Assembly (NCBI RefSeq): GCF_002706795.1
Contig: NZ_CP017705.1
Location: 3,470,501 to 3,534,500, forward strand
DNA length: 64,000 bases
Direction of reading: 5' to 3'
Source of the DNA: Brevibacillus laterosporus DSM 25
Lineage (GTDB): Bacteria > Bacillota > Bacilli > Brevibacillales > Brevibacillaceae
The translations under genes were made by a program, and so were the position numbers. The notes beneath the pieces are model-generated. The model did not search any database. It had not been told where the DNA came from and saw only the letters and a list, made by a program, of their open reading frames with translations. Positions within the stretch are counted from its first letter, which is position 1, and the number at the start of each line of letters is the position of its first letter. This document shows, in pieces, positions 1 through 7,201 of the stretch.

Positions 1-1
1 A

Positions 2-118
2 TACCAATTTAATATAGTTGTGATTGGTTTGTGTATTTTGTTACTGATCACAGGTCTAGCCTATGCCATTATTCGTTTTTTCCTATATTTGTTCGAGCGA
101 GGGTTTATTTATGAATAA
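2..118 (+). CDS. 3' end of an ABC transporter permease (partial)
   Basis: An open frame enters from the left edge and stops with TAA at 116-118. Its 38 visible residues are a hydrophobic membrane segment followed by a short charged tail ending FERGFIYE. The stop overlaps the start of the next permease gene by 8 bases, the usual arrangement of paired permeases in peptide-type ABC importers. I infer it is the DppB/OppB-like partner. Too little is visible to name a substrate. Confidence 0.6.
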   Translation, partial: YQFNIVVIGLCILLLITGLAYAIIRFFLYLFERGFIYE

Positions 119-1034
119 GCAAAAAGGTAGAATTTCATTATGGTTGGGTTTCTTTATTGTATCAGTGCTATTCATTGTTGCTATTTTTGGACCAATGGTT
201 GCTCCGTATGATATAGACTTTCAGGTACGAGCCGAATATGTAGAGGTAAATGGTACGCAAGTCATCGTTTCACCACCATTGCCACCCTCAGAGAAATATC
301 CAATTGGAACAGATAAATGGGGACATGATATGCTAACTTCCTTGTTATATGGTGCAAGATATACGCTGTTTGTTACGATTGCTTGTGCCTTGTTGCGAGT
401 TATGTTAGGAATGATCATCGGACTCAAAATAGGAATGGCAGATCGTCCACAGAGATGGTGGCTCAGTCTAGAGAATGCGTGGGGCCATGTGCCGCTGTTT
501 TTACCAGTATACTTTCTGCTGTACCGCATTAATATCAATTCACCTTTATCTTCGTTTGACTTAGTGATGATTTTTACTATAGTTGTATCAGTGCTAGGTA
601 TTCCAAGTGTTGTATCATCAGTTCGTCAAAAAACAGAGCAGTTGAAGGAAGCTCATTTTGTCACAGCAGCCATTTCTATTGGGGCTAGCAAAAATCACAT
701 TATGCTCAGGCATATCCTTCCTCAACTAAAAGAGCAGATTATGATGCTTTTTGTTATGGAGATTATCGGGGTTATGACTTTGATGGGACAATTGGGTATT
801 TTTAACCTGTTTATCGGTGGGACGATTCAGCAATTTGATCCGAGTATTTTTTTAACTAAAACGTATGAATGGGCTGGATTAATTGGACAAGCACGTGCTT
901 TCCTACAAGCCAAGCAATGGATTTTCTTTGCTCCGTTAACCGCTTTTATGTTTGCGATTTTAGGTTTTACTCTAATTGTAAATGGAATGAAGAAGCGATA
1001 TGAAGAAGCATATAATCGGACCCCTTATGTCTAA
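111..1034 (+). CDS. ABC transporter permease, DppC/OppC-like
   Basis: This is an inner-membrane permease of a peptide/nickel-type ABC importer. The frame is open from ATG 63, but ATG 111 is the better start: it overlaps the preceding permease stop and gives the family's short cytoplasmic N-terminus before the first membrane segment (SLWLGFFIVSVLFIVAIFGP). The IGTDKWGHDMLTSLLYGARY segment is typical of DppC-type proteins (GTDxxGRDxxSRxxxG). The cytoplasmic EAA loop is visible around HFVTAAISIGASKNHIMLRH, and a last membrane helix ends before KKRYEEAYN. At 307 residues it has a normal length. Substrate-binding protein and ATPases lie outside the window, so the substrate is unknown. Confidence 0.85.
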   Translation: MNKQKGRISLWLGFFIVSVLFIVAIFGPMVAPYDIDFQVRAEYVEVNGTQVIVSPPLPPSEKYPIGTDKWGHDMLTSLLYGARYTLFVTIACALLRVMLGMIIGLKIGMADRPQRWWLSLENAWGHVPLFLPVYFLLYRININSPLSSFDLVMIFTIVVSVLGIPSVVSSVRQKTEQLKEAHFVTAAISIGASKNHIMLRHILPQLKEQIMMLFVMEIIGVMTLMGQLGIFNLFIGGTIQQFDPSIFLTKTYEWAGLIGQARAFLQAKQWIFFAPLTAFMFAILGFTLIVNGMKKRYEEAYNRTPYV

Positions 1035-1041
1035 GGGAATG

Positions 1042-1083
1042 AAAAAATCCCCCCTTCTCTTCAAATATTTGAAGAAAAGGGAG
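1042..1083 (-). terminator. Rho-independent terminator of gerE
   Basis: The arms CTTCTCTTCAAAT and ATTTGAAGAAAAGG fold into a hairpin. On the minus strand it is followed by a run of six T (plus-strand A at 1042-1047). It lies 18 bases past the gerE stop and may also slow transcription coming from the convergent permease. Confidence 0.7.
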
Positions 1084-1100
1084 GTATTTCACTCGAGCGG

Positions 1101-1322
1101 TCAAATTTTTAATTCGCCAAGCCTCACCAATTCTACTACGGCTTGTGACCGCCCTTTCACGCCCAATTTCTGCATGACGTTACTAATGTGATTTCTGACT
1201 GTTTTTTCGCTGATGAAGAGCTGTCCTGCTATCTCTTTTGTGGTCTTGTCTTGGACCAGGAGTTCAAACACTTCTCTTTCGCGATTAGTTAATAACGGTT
1301 TACTTTGGTCGCTACTCTTCAA
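1101..1322 (-). CDS. gerE: GerE, late spore-coat transcriptional regulator
   Basis: GerE is a LuxR/FixJ-type DNA-binding protein that acts in the mother cell late in sporulation to activate or repress SigK-dependent coat genes. The 73-residue product is a bare C-terminal LuxR helix-turn-helix domain without a receiver, as in B. subtilis GerE (74 residues). LTNREREVFELLVQDKTTKE and ISEKTVRNHISNVMQKLGVK are almost identical to that family. The start is a TTG at 1322, preceded at good spacing by AAGGAGGGGTGG. A match to a SigK promoter lies about 60 bases upstream, fitting the known SigK control of gerE. Confidence 0.95.
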   Translation of the reverse strand: MKSSDQSKPLLTNREREVFELLVQDKTTKEIAGQLFISEKTVRNHISNVMQKLGVKGRSQAVVELVRLGELKI

Positions 1323-1380
1323 AACGTGCCACCCCTCCTTGTGGGCTCTACAGGAACAAGGTTGAGGGATACAGTCACCT

Positions 1381-1409
1381 TATCCTATGTCAGGGGGAGT
1401 GTGTTGGTG
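1381..1409 (-). promoter_or_regulatory. Candidate SigK promoter of gerE
   Basis: Read on the minus strand there is CACC, a 16-base spacer, then CATAGGATA. The second element fits the SigK -10 consensus CATANNNTA exactly, and the first fits the short AC-containing -35. It ends about 60 bases before the gerE start codon. B. subtilis gerE is known to be transcribed by SigK, so sequence and context agree. There is no direct evidence of use. Confidence 0.7.
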
Positions 1410-1696
1410 CCGGAGTAGCAGGCTTTTTAGGCTTTTGCCTTACATACTATTCATAGCGTGAAAGGTGGGTACCTCGGCCTACTCAATTTCTGTTTTTCCA
1501 ATACATATTGTAAACATTTCTACTTATTCAACCTAATTTTTCTGTATTGGTAGAAGCAAAGTCATAACCTATAATCATGAAAAAAGGCAGTAGCAACGAA
1601 AAAACGTTGCATCAAAGATGTGCTTTGCAAAACATTCGTAATATGTTATGGTATTACTTGAATTTGTAACATTGAAAAACGAAATAAGCGTGTACT

Positions 1697-1795
1697 AAAC
1701 GGGGGCCGAGCAAATACGGCTGAGATTGTAACAGAATGCGTTACTAACCGTAGAACCTGAACTGGGTAATGCCAGCGGAGGGAGAGGTAGCTGAC
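1697..1795 (+). ncRNA. TPP (THI-box) riboswitch aptamer
   Basis: The conserved thi-box landmarks appear in order: GGGGGCC, CTGAGATT around 1720, ACCTGAACTGGGTAATGCC at 1755-1773 and GCGGAGGGA just after. Together they form the thiamine pyrophosphate aptamer upstream of a thiamine transporter gene. A hairpin with a T run follows at 1853-1879, so control is probably premature termination when TPP is bound. The rest of the roughly 370-base gap before it (1323-1690) holds only the gerE promoter as far as I can see. Confidence 0.95.
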
Positions 1796-1852
1796 TTCAA
1801 GTGCGAAAGCTGTAGCTCTATCGTCGAGATGGGGTTGTATCGCCGAGTTGAG

Positions 1853-1879
1853 AACCATCCGTCTAAGGGTGGTTTTTTT
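1853..1879 (+). terminator. Expression-platform terminator of the TPP riboswitch
   Basis: ACCATCC and GGGTGGT arms enclose a short loop and are followed by seven T. It sits about 60 bases after the aptamer and 150 bases before thiT, where a TPP-controlled terminator is expected. Confidence 0.85.
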
Positions 1880-2029
1880 GTGTGTAAAACATCAAAAACA
1901 CCTTTTTCACAACCAACTAGGAGATACAATTTGCCCTTATTTTTATTTTTGGTCTATAAAAACTTGAGTTGGACCCTTTCTATTTCTGCTGCTTACATAC
2001 ATATTGCATCAGAACGAGGAGGAGAAGAA

Positions 2030-2596
2030 ATGTCACGAACACGATTGGTCATCATGATGGAAATAGCTATCATGGCAGCGATTGCTGTTATTTTAAGTAA
2101 GGTAAAATTGTTTGCTATGCCTCAAGGTGGGAGCGTTTCTTTGGTAATGGTACCCATAGCCTTATTGGCTTTTCGCCGTGGTTGGGTAGCAGGTTTAATC
2201 ACAGGTGCGCTGGTAGGCATGGTTAAATTCTTTTTTGGCGGCGAGATGGTGCATCCTATTCAAATGTTGTTAGACTATCCCTTCTCATATGCCATGCTAG
2301 GCTTTGGTGCGTTCCTGTACGCTAGTAAGACGCAAAACAAAGCAACAAAAATTGCATCCATCTGGGGTGGATTACTAGTCGGAATCGCGTTATGTCTGGC
2401 TATCCGTACGACTTCAGGGGCTGTCTGGTTTGGTAGCTATGCCCCGGAAGGAACACCTGCAACGCTTTATTCCCTCATATATAATGCGACCTATTTGATA
2501 CCTGAGTATGTGATTACGGCTTTAGTAGTTACATTACTGGCAAATAGGGCACCTCAATTGTTTCAGCAGAATGCGGGCGCTTATCGACGTATATAA
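2030..2596 (+). CDS. thiT: ThiT, thiamine-binding S component of an ECF transporter
   Basis: ThiT binds thiamine in the membrane and works with a shared ECF energizing module (EcfA/A'/T), which is not encoded in this window. The 188-residue protein has about six membrane helices and matches ThiT/YuaJ: an N-terminal helix (IMAAIAVILSKVKLFAMPQG) and the segment GSVSLVMVPIALLAFRRGW, plus the FGSYAPEG loop typical of the family. The frame stays open upstream into the riboswitch, but ATG 2030 follows GAGGAGGAGAA and gives the family length. The upstream TPP riboswitch supports the substrate. A strong terminator follows, so it is monocistronic. Confidence 0.95.
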   Translation: MSRTRLVIMMEIAIMAAIAVILSKVKLFAMPQGGSVSLVMVPIALLAFRRGWVAGLITGALVGMVKFFFGGEMVHPIQMLLDYPFSYAMLGFGAFLYASKTQNKATKIASIWGGLLVGIALCLAIRTTSGAVWFGSYAPEGTPATLYSLIYNATYLIPEYVITALVVTLLANRAPQLFQQNAGAYRRI

Positions 2597-2609
2597 TAAA
2601 GTAATTTGT

Positions 2610-2655
2610 AAAAAAGCTAAAAGAAGGGGCTTGCTTCCTTCTCTTAGCTTTTTTA
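2610..2655 (+). terminator. Rho-independent terminator of thiT
   Basis: AAAAAGCTAA-GAAGG and CCTTC-TTAGCTTTTTT arms form a long hairpin ending in T, 14 bases after the thiT stop. The remaining 200 bases to the next gene are AT-rich with no other feature I can support. Confidence 0.9.
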
Positions 2656-2855
2656 GTATCAGTAAAATAAAGAATGTTCTGTTAGTAAATTGATCAAGAA
2701 AAACAAGAAATGGAACAACCTTATGTATTGGAAAAAGTTACATAATTGTGAAATTAAGAAAAAACTATCGAAATTTTGCTCTTTTATTCTTGGTTGCTTA
2801 CTACAAGTAAAAACATTACGTTATACTGAAGATTGAAGGCTAGGAGGGATCGTGG

Positions 2856-3428
2856 ATGAAAGAGGAGTTCTGGAAGGCTATAGTAGAATGCGATCCAAAT
2901 TATGATCAACTATTCTTTTATGGCCTTAGCACGACGGGGATCTTTTGCAAACCGTCATGCAAATCAAGGACACCCAAAAGAGAGCATGTGAAGATTTATT
3001 ATGCGGCGTCCGATGCCATTGCTGCAGGTTTTCGTCCTTGCAAGCGGTGTAGACCATCTGAACCAACATGGAAATCGGCGGAAGAAGATGCGGCAACCCG
3101 TCTGCTAGAGATGATTCACGATTGCTATAACCAACCCGTAACTCTGCGTGAAATGGCGTCACGTCTCTATGTGAGTCCTTTTTATTTGCAGCGTTGTTTT
3201 TCTCGTTGCATGAAGATAACACCCGGCAAATATTTAACGCGCATCCGAATGGATGAAGCGAAGAAGCAACTACTAGAAACAGATCGAAATGTTTCAATGA
3301 TTGCAAGCGGAGTAGGGTTTCGCAATAGTGCCTATTTTGCCGCTGTTTTTCAGAAGGAAACAGGTTGTACACCTACTCAGTACCGCTTACAGCAGAAGAA
3401 ACAGGGCAAAACAGGAACAACACGCTAA
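2856..3428 (+). CDS. adaA: AdaA-type methylphosphotriester-DNA methyltransferase / AraC activator
   Basis: AdaA repairs methylphosphotriesters by irreversible methyl transfer to a zinc-bound cysteine; the methylated form activates the adaptive response to alkylation. Residues 1-75 form the Ada zinc domain with ligands C31, C35, C62 and C65 (FCKPSC and PCKRC), the first being the expected acceptor. Residues 80-190 are an AraC-type double helix-turn-helix (VTLREMASRLYVSPFYLQRC, then GFRNSAYFAAVFQKETGCTP). The 190-residue length and lack of an O6-alkylguanine domain fit AdaA of Bacillus rather than full-length E. coli Ada. Start ATG 2856 follows AGGAGGGATCG. No adaB/ogt partner is adjacent, which is a difference from B. 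subtilis. Confidence 0.9.
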   Translation: MKEEFWKAIVECDPNYDQLFFYGLSTTGIFCKPSCKSRTPKREHVKIYYAASDAIAAGFRPCKRCRPSEPTWKSAEEDAATRLLEMIHDCYNQPVTLREMASRLYVSPFYLQRCFSRCMKITPGKYLTRIRMDEAKKQLLETDRNVSMIASGVGFRNSAYFAAVFQKETGCTPTQYRLQQKKQGKTGTTR

Positions 3429-3486
3429 GTGCACATGTTGTAAAACGGTAGAACATACATATAAAAAAGAATGTAAGAACAGATTG

Positions 3487-3517
3487 AGCGTTTCTGTATC
3501 TAGCAGAAGCGCCTTTT
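3487..3517 (+). terminator. Terminator after adaA
   Basis: GCGTTTCTG and CAGAAGCGC arms (one G-U pair) with a short loop are followed by CTTTTT, 60 bases after the adaA stop. Confidence 0.75.
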
Positions 3518-3536
3518 TGTCCAATGAAAGGACAGA

Positions 3537-3589
3537 TAAAAAGCACCTGCTGTCGTGCTGCGAAATTCGCGCACAAAGAGGTGCTTTTT
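3537..3589. terminator. Bidirectional terminator between convergent genes
   Basis: AAAAAGCACCT and AGGTGCTTTTT are perfect inverted arms about 30 bases apart. The A/T runs on both sides let it terminate in both directions, between adaA and the minus-strand gene ending at 3604. Confidence 0.8.
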
Positions 3590-3603
3590 GTCGTGTCTAT
3601 GTT

Positions 3604-4122
3604 TTATCTTCTTTCACCCATGATGCATTCTAAAAAATAATCGACTGTTACAGCCAGGATACCAACAAATAAGGGAGTTAATGGAGTTAACAAAACACCG
3701 GGAATCCATGTGGTATGCACGAGATAAAAAATAAAGGTAGTTGCTAAAATTTCAGGTATCAATTTCCAATTTCTTGAGATATGTAGTCTTTGCATTATGT
3801 ATAAAAGGACTGGTTCAAGAATGAGTTCGTACAGCATTAACATGAAAAAGGAGACGCCCGCAAAGGAAACGAGTACCCAGAAATCAGATTTGTCGACAAA
3901 CATAGGAAACAGAAAGCCGACTGTCCAGAGAATCGTAACCAATAGGAACACGACGATGGCGCTTGAGAACAAAACCAGCAAAGTTGCAATAGCGATAGCT
4001 AGGCCATTAATCCAGAATCCACCTTGCTGACGATCCCCACTCGTCACAGCGCGTCGAAATAAAAAAAGTCCCGCTGTCGCACACAAGCCTACCATTATGG
4101 CAAAAGTCATGTGATTTGTCAT
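3604..4122 (-). CDS. Integral membrane protein of unknown function
   Basis: I do not recognise the family. The product of about 172 residues has roughly five hydrophobic segments (for example IAIATLLVLFSSAIVVFLLV and FAGVSFFMLMLYELILEPVL) and a short polar C-terminus. The frame begins with GTG 4134, but ATG 4122 is preceded by AGGTGAT at 7 bases, an excellent match to the 16S anti-Shine-Dalgarno tail, so I prefer it; ATG 4131 is possible too. It stands alone between a bidirectional terminator and the nitroreductase gene, so context gives no hint of function. Confidence 0.7.
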   Translation of the reverse strand: MTNHMTFAIMVGLCATAGLFLFRRAVTSGDRQQGGFWINGLAIAIATLLVLFSSAIVVFLLVTILWTVGFLFPMFVDKSDFWVLVSFAGVSFFMLMLYELILEPVLLYIMQRLHISRNWKLIPEILATTFIFYLVHTTWIPGVLLTPLTPLFVGILAVTVDYFLECIMGERR

Positions 4123-4219
4123 ATGTATCATCACCTACTATAAAAATAATACGTAGCAGGAGAGGAAAATGTTACAACAAAGCGGGGAAAAATGTAACCT
4201 TTTCAATTATGCCATATTC

Positions 4220-4783
4220 TTACTCGACCCAGGTTGTTTTCTGTGCAAAAGGCTTGCGAGTAGTACGAGGTGTGGCTTCGTCAGTTGGATAGCCAATGAA
4301 TAACGAACCAATCACCTTCTCTTGATCGGATAGGGATAAGAATGCTTTGAGACGTTCATCTCTTGCTAGACCTACACCGCGCGTACGCCACACAAAACCT
4401 AGTCCTAGCTCAGACGCCATCAGCCACATAGAATGGATAGCGCAGCTTACAGCGTAATCATTATCAAGCGAGGAAGCTTCGTCTCCGTCTACGATTTGTG
4501 ATGTAGCGATTATAATGAGAGGGGTAGCTAGAACATTTTTCATGGACTCTTCTACTAAATGAGGTTTGGTAGGAAAGCGTTCAAGTAAGAAATCCTGTGC
4601 TAGTTGGTTAAATCGTTCTTTAGCAGCGCCTTGAATAACATAGAAATGCCAAGGTTCTCGCAAGCGATCATTGGGTGCTAGTACAGCTGCTTCTAGTAAC
4701 TGCTCAATCTTTGCCTTTTCTACATCGCGACCATCGTAGGCACGTATAGCTTGACGCTGTTGTAATGTGTTTAAGAGGGACAT
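4220..4783 (-). CDS. Nitroreductase-family FMN oxidoreductase
   Basis: The product is a cytoplasmic flavoprotein of the nitroreductase superfamily that reduces quinone- or nitro-type substrates with NAD(P)H; the physiological substrate cannot be read from sequence. Family features are the N-terminal RQAIRAYDGRDV (FMN phosphate-binding arginines), LLEAAVLAPNDRLREPWHFY, and the C-terminal IGSLFIGYPTDEATPRTTRK. At 187 residues it is in the short YdjA-like range. ATG 4783 has AAAGG about ten bases upstream. It is the last minus-strand gene before the cobalamin locus, and no operon partner is evident. Confidence 0.85.
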   Translation of the reverse strand: MSLLNTLQQRQAIRAYDGRDVEKAKIEQLLEAAVLAPNDRLREPWHFYVIQGAAKERFNQLAQDFLLERFPTKPHLVEESMKNVLATPLIIIATSQIVDGDEASSLDNDYAVSCAIHSMWLMASELGLGFVWRTRGVGLARDERLKAFLSLSDQEKVIGSLFIGYPTDEATPRTTRKPFAQKTTWVE

Positions 4784-4937
4784 GTTTTAACAACCTTTCT
4801 ATAATATGTTAAATATGATACTGTTTATTCAAATATGTTTTTGTCTTTGCATAAAAATAGAAGATTTCTAATAGTATGTCAGTATACGATCTTCTTTTAC
4901 TTCTTGTCCAGTCCCGAGTGGGCTAGACAGAAAAGTA

Positions 4938-4967
4938 TGGACAATAAAATGCAAATTGGATTATGAT
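4938..4967 (+). promoter_or_regulatory. SigA-type promoter of the cobalamin operon
   Basis: TGGACA at 4938-4943 and TATGAT at 4962-4967 are 18 bases apart, each one base off consensus. Transcription would start near 4974, about 30 bases before the cobalamin riboswitch. I see no other promoter of this quality before cbiH. Confidence 0.65.
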
Positions 4968-5002
4968 AGAAGTAATCACATAAGCTTGGGAATAAAGGAA
5001 TT

Positions 5003-5200
5003 GTTACATTGAGAAACGATTCACATGGGGAAGTTGGTGAAAATCCAACACGGTCCCGCCACTGTAATTGGAGAGCCCGCTTTTGTCACTGGATATAACA
5101 AATATTCAGGAGGCGAAAAGGAGCAGGATGCGATCCATGAGTCAGGCTACCCTCTTTATTCTAACAACACCGCCAGACCTACGGCAGATGGGGAGGTGTT
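5003..5200 (+). ncRNA. Cobalamin (B12) riboswitch
   Basis: The core of the adenosylcobalamin aptamer is clear: GTTGGTGAAAATCCAACACGG, then TCCCGCCACTGTAAT, then the B12 box GCGATCCATGAGTCAGG at 5130-5146. The GGAGGCGAAAAGGAGCAGG stretch before the box is also typical. A stem of AACACC and GGTGTT (5165-5200) follows and may take part in the switch. A strong terminator at 5263-5308 precedes the first gene. The expected action is that adenosylcobalamin binding stops expression of the whole cbi operon. Confidence 0.95.
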
Positions 5201-5262
5201 ATGAGAGCAGTTTTGCTACAGAAGGGGACACTCCTTTTCAAAAAATAACAAGCTCATCATAA

Positions 5263-5308
5263 CAGCACTTCTCACGTAAGTCAGACGGGGGGAAGTGCTG
5301 TTTTTTTT
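5263..5308 (+). terminator. Expression-platform terminator of the cobalamin riboswitch
   Basis: AGCACTTC and GAAGTGCT arms are followed by G and eight T. It lies between the riboswitch and cbiH, so riboswitch-controlled termination is the likely mechanism. Confidence 0.88.
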
Positions 5309-5361
5309 ATTGTATAAAAATGTAAGGTCGATTGCAAATAAGGATAGGGGGCTTGGAGTAG

Positions 5362-7188
5362 ATGGATAAAGGAAAAATTCTACTAATTGGCTTTGGACCA
5401 GGACATCATGATCACATTACGCATCGCGCAAAAGAGGCTATCCTAGAATGCGAAGTGGTAATTGGCTACAACACTTATGTAGATTTAATTAGAGAACTAA
5501 TCTCAGAAAAAAGTGTCGTACGTACTGGGATGACAGAAGAGGTTAGTCGTGCTCAAGAAGCGGTAAGATTGGCTGAGTTAGGTAAAGTTGTTGGCGTTAT
5601 TTCTAGTGGGGATGCTGGAGTATACGGCATGGCCGGATTAGTCTATGAAGTACTTGTAGAAAAAGGCTGGAAAGAATCCACTGGGGTGAAGGTAGAGGTT
5701 GTACCTGGGATTTCATCAATTCAATCTTGCGCCTCTTTATTAGGTGCTCCAATCATGCACGACGCTTGCACAATCAGCTTGAGTGACCATCTTACACCGT
5801 GGGCAACGATCGCTAAGCGTGTGGAAGCAGCCGCTTCTGCTGATTTTGTAATTGCGTTGTATAACCCTCGCAGTGGTCGTCGTACACGACAAATTGTAGA
5901 AACACAGCAAATTTTATTAAAATATCGTTCTCCTGATACGCCTGTAGGAATCGTGAAAAGCGCCTACCGAGACCGTGAGCATGTTGTAATTACAACTCTT
6001 GCAGACATGTTGCAGCATGAAATTGGAATGTTGACAACGGTAATCATCGGAAACACGACCACTTTTGTTTACGACCAAAAAATCATTACACCACGCGGAT
6101 ATCAACGTAAATATACGTTAAATCGTATGGATCAACCGCTAAAACCTCATGAACGTTTACAGGAGAAGGCAGAGCCTTGGGCGCTTCACAGTCAGCCTGA
6201 GAATGGAAATCTGTTATCTGGCTCTTCTTCTGAACAAGGACAACCAACTGGTGGAGTGACTGTAGCGACGTCACCACAAGCTACAATACAAGAAGCTCAA
6301 GTTTCTGACTCAACACCATTAGCGACAATGGAAGCCCTTTCAAATCCCAGGCAATTCTCTGGGGAAGTAGAGCAGGTACCTGAAAACTCTTTTCAGGTAG
6401 AAACGGAGAGCTTTCAAGCTCCTAAACAAGCGGTTAAAGCTTTTCAGCTAGCGATGGAAGCGCTTGCGTGTGTTGATGAAAAGACAGCCTTAGAGCTTAA
6501 TCAGGGTATCACTCCGCCACCACGTCCGTTTAGCGGAGTTGTTGATATTTTAGAGCTAGGCGTTTCGCCTGGCGTAGCGCGCAAGAATTTTACCTCTGAG
6601 CAAATGCGACTCTTGGCAGATTTGACTAAAGATGGCGGAGAAATGATGTATAGCATTGAGCATCAAATTCTTCTCCGATTACCTCAGGTAGATCCACAAA
6701 AAGTAACAGAACAATTAAGAGCAGTAGGCTTTCAGTTGTTTCCGATCGGAGCTAGTGCACAGGTAAAAGCATGTGATTTTTGTGATTTAGAAAAGGATGA
6801 ATCCATACCCGTAGCTGAAGAATTAGGCAGACGATTGGATGGTCTAGCTGTGCCTAAAGATTTAAAAATTGGTTTTAACGGCTGCGGAATGGCATGCTAT
6901 GGTGCGGTTATGGAAGACATTGGTCTTGTGTATCGACGTGGTGCATATGATGTGTTTTTAGGTGGTAAACGTATTGGGCGTAATGCACATCCTGGACAAC
7001 GCATTGCTGAGGGAATACCGGAAGAGCAAATTATTGGTCTTGTAGAACGAATTGTGGATGAATATAAGGTAAAAGGTCATATCGATGAACGATTCCATAA
7101 ATTCTTTAAACGTACAGGGCAAGTACTTGAATATCGTTATCAGGAATTCATAGCGCCGTTGCAAATCGAAGAACCGTGTGGAGATTAA
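5362..7188 (+). CDS. cbiH: CbiH60-type cobalt-factor III C17-methyltransferase fused to a nitrite-reductase-like Fe-S domain
   Basis: This enzyme methylates C17 and drives ring contraction of cobalt-factor III to cobalt-precorrin-4. Residues 1-245 are an SAM-dependent precorrin methyltransferase (LIGFGPGHHDHITHRAKEAI, VISSGDAGVYGMAGL, VVPGISSIQSCASLLGAPI). A long Gln/Ser/Glu-rich linker (about 255-390) leads to a ferredoxin-nitrite/sulfite-reductase-like domain with C471-x2-C474 and C508-x3-C512, able to hold a [4Fe-4S] cluster. The layout matches CbiH60 of Bacillus megaterium, whose C-terminal domain carries such a cluster. At 608 residues it is long because of the linker. It is the first gene after the riboswitch and overlaps the open frame of cbiX. 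Start ATG 5362 follows TTGGAG. Confidence 0.93.
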   Translation: MDKGKILLIGFGPGHHDHITHRAKEAILECEVVIGYNTYVDLIRELISEKSVVRTGMTEEVSRAQEAVRLAELGKVVGVISSGDAGVYGMAGLVYEVLVEKGWKESTGVKVEVVPGISSIQSCASLLGAPIMHDACTISLSDHLTPWATIAKRVEAAASADFVIALYNPRSGRRTRQIVETQQILLKYRSPDTPVGIVKSAYRDREHVVITTLADMLQHEIGMLTTVIIGNTTTFVYDQKIITPRGYQRKYTLNRMDQPLKPHERLQEKAEPWALHSQPENGNLLSGSSSEQGQPTGGVTVATSPQATIQEAQVSDSTPLATMEALSNPRQFSGEVEQVPENSFQVETESFQAPKQAVKAFQLAMEALACVDEKTALELNQGITPPPRPFSGVVDILELGVSPGVARKNFTSEQMRLLADLTKDGGEMMYSIEHQILLRLPQVDPQKVTEQLRAVGFQLFPIGASAQVKACDFCDLEKDESIPVAEELGRRLDGLAVPKDLKIGFNGCGMACYGAVMEDIGLVYRRGAYDVFLGGKRIGRNAHPGQRIAEGIPEEQIIGLVERIVDEYKVKGHIDERFHKFFKRTGQVLEYRYQEFIAPLQIEEPCGD

Positions 7189-7201
7189 GGGGGGGAATTC
7201 T

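Noticed and set aside
1769-2029. N-terminal extension of thiT running into the TPP riboswitch
   Set aside because: The aptamer and terminator occupy this region, and ATG 2030 has a strong ribosome site and gives the ThiT family length.
5068-5262. Short frame inside the cobalamin riboswitch
   Set aside because: It covers the aptamer, including the B12 box, and has no ribosome site.
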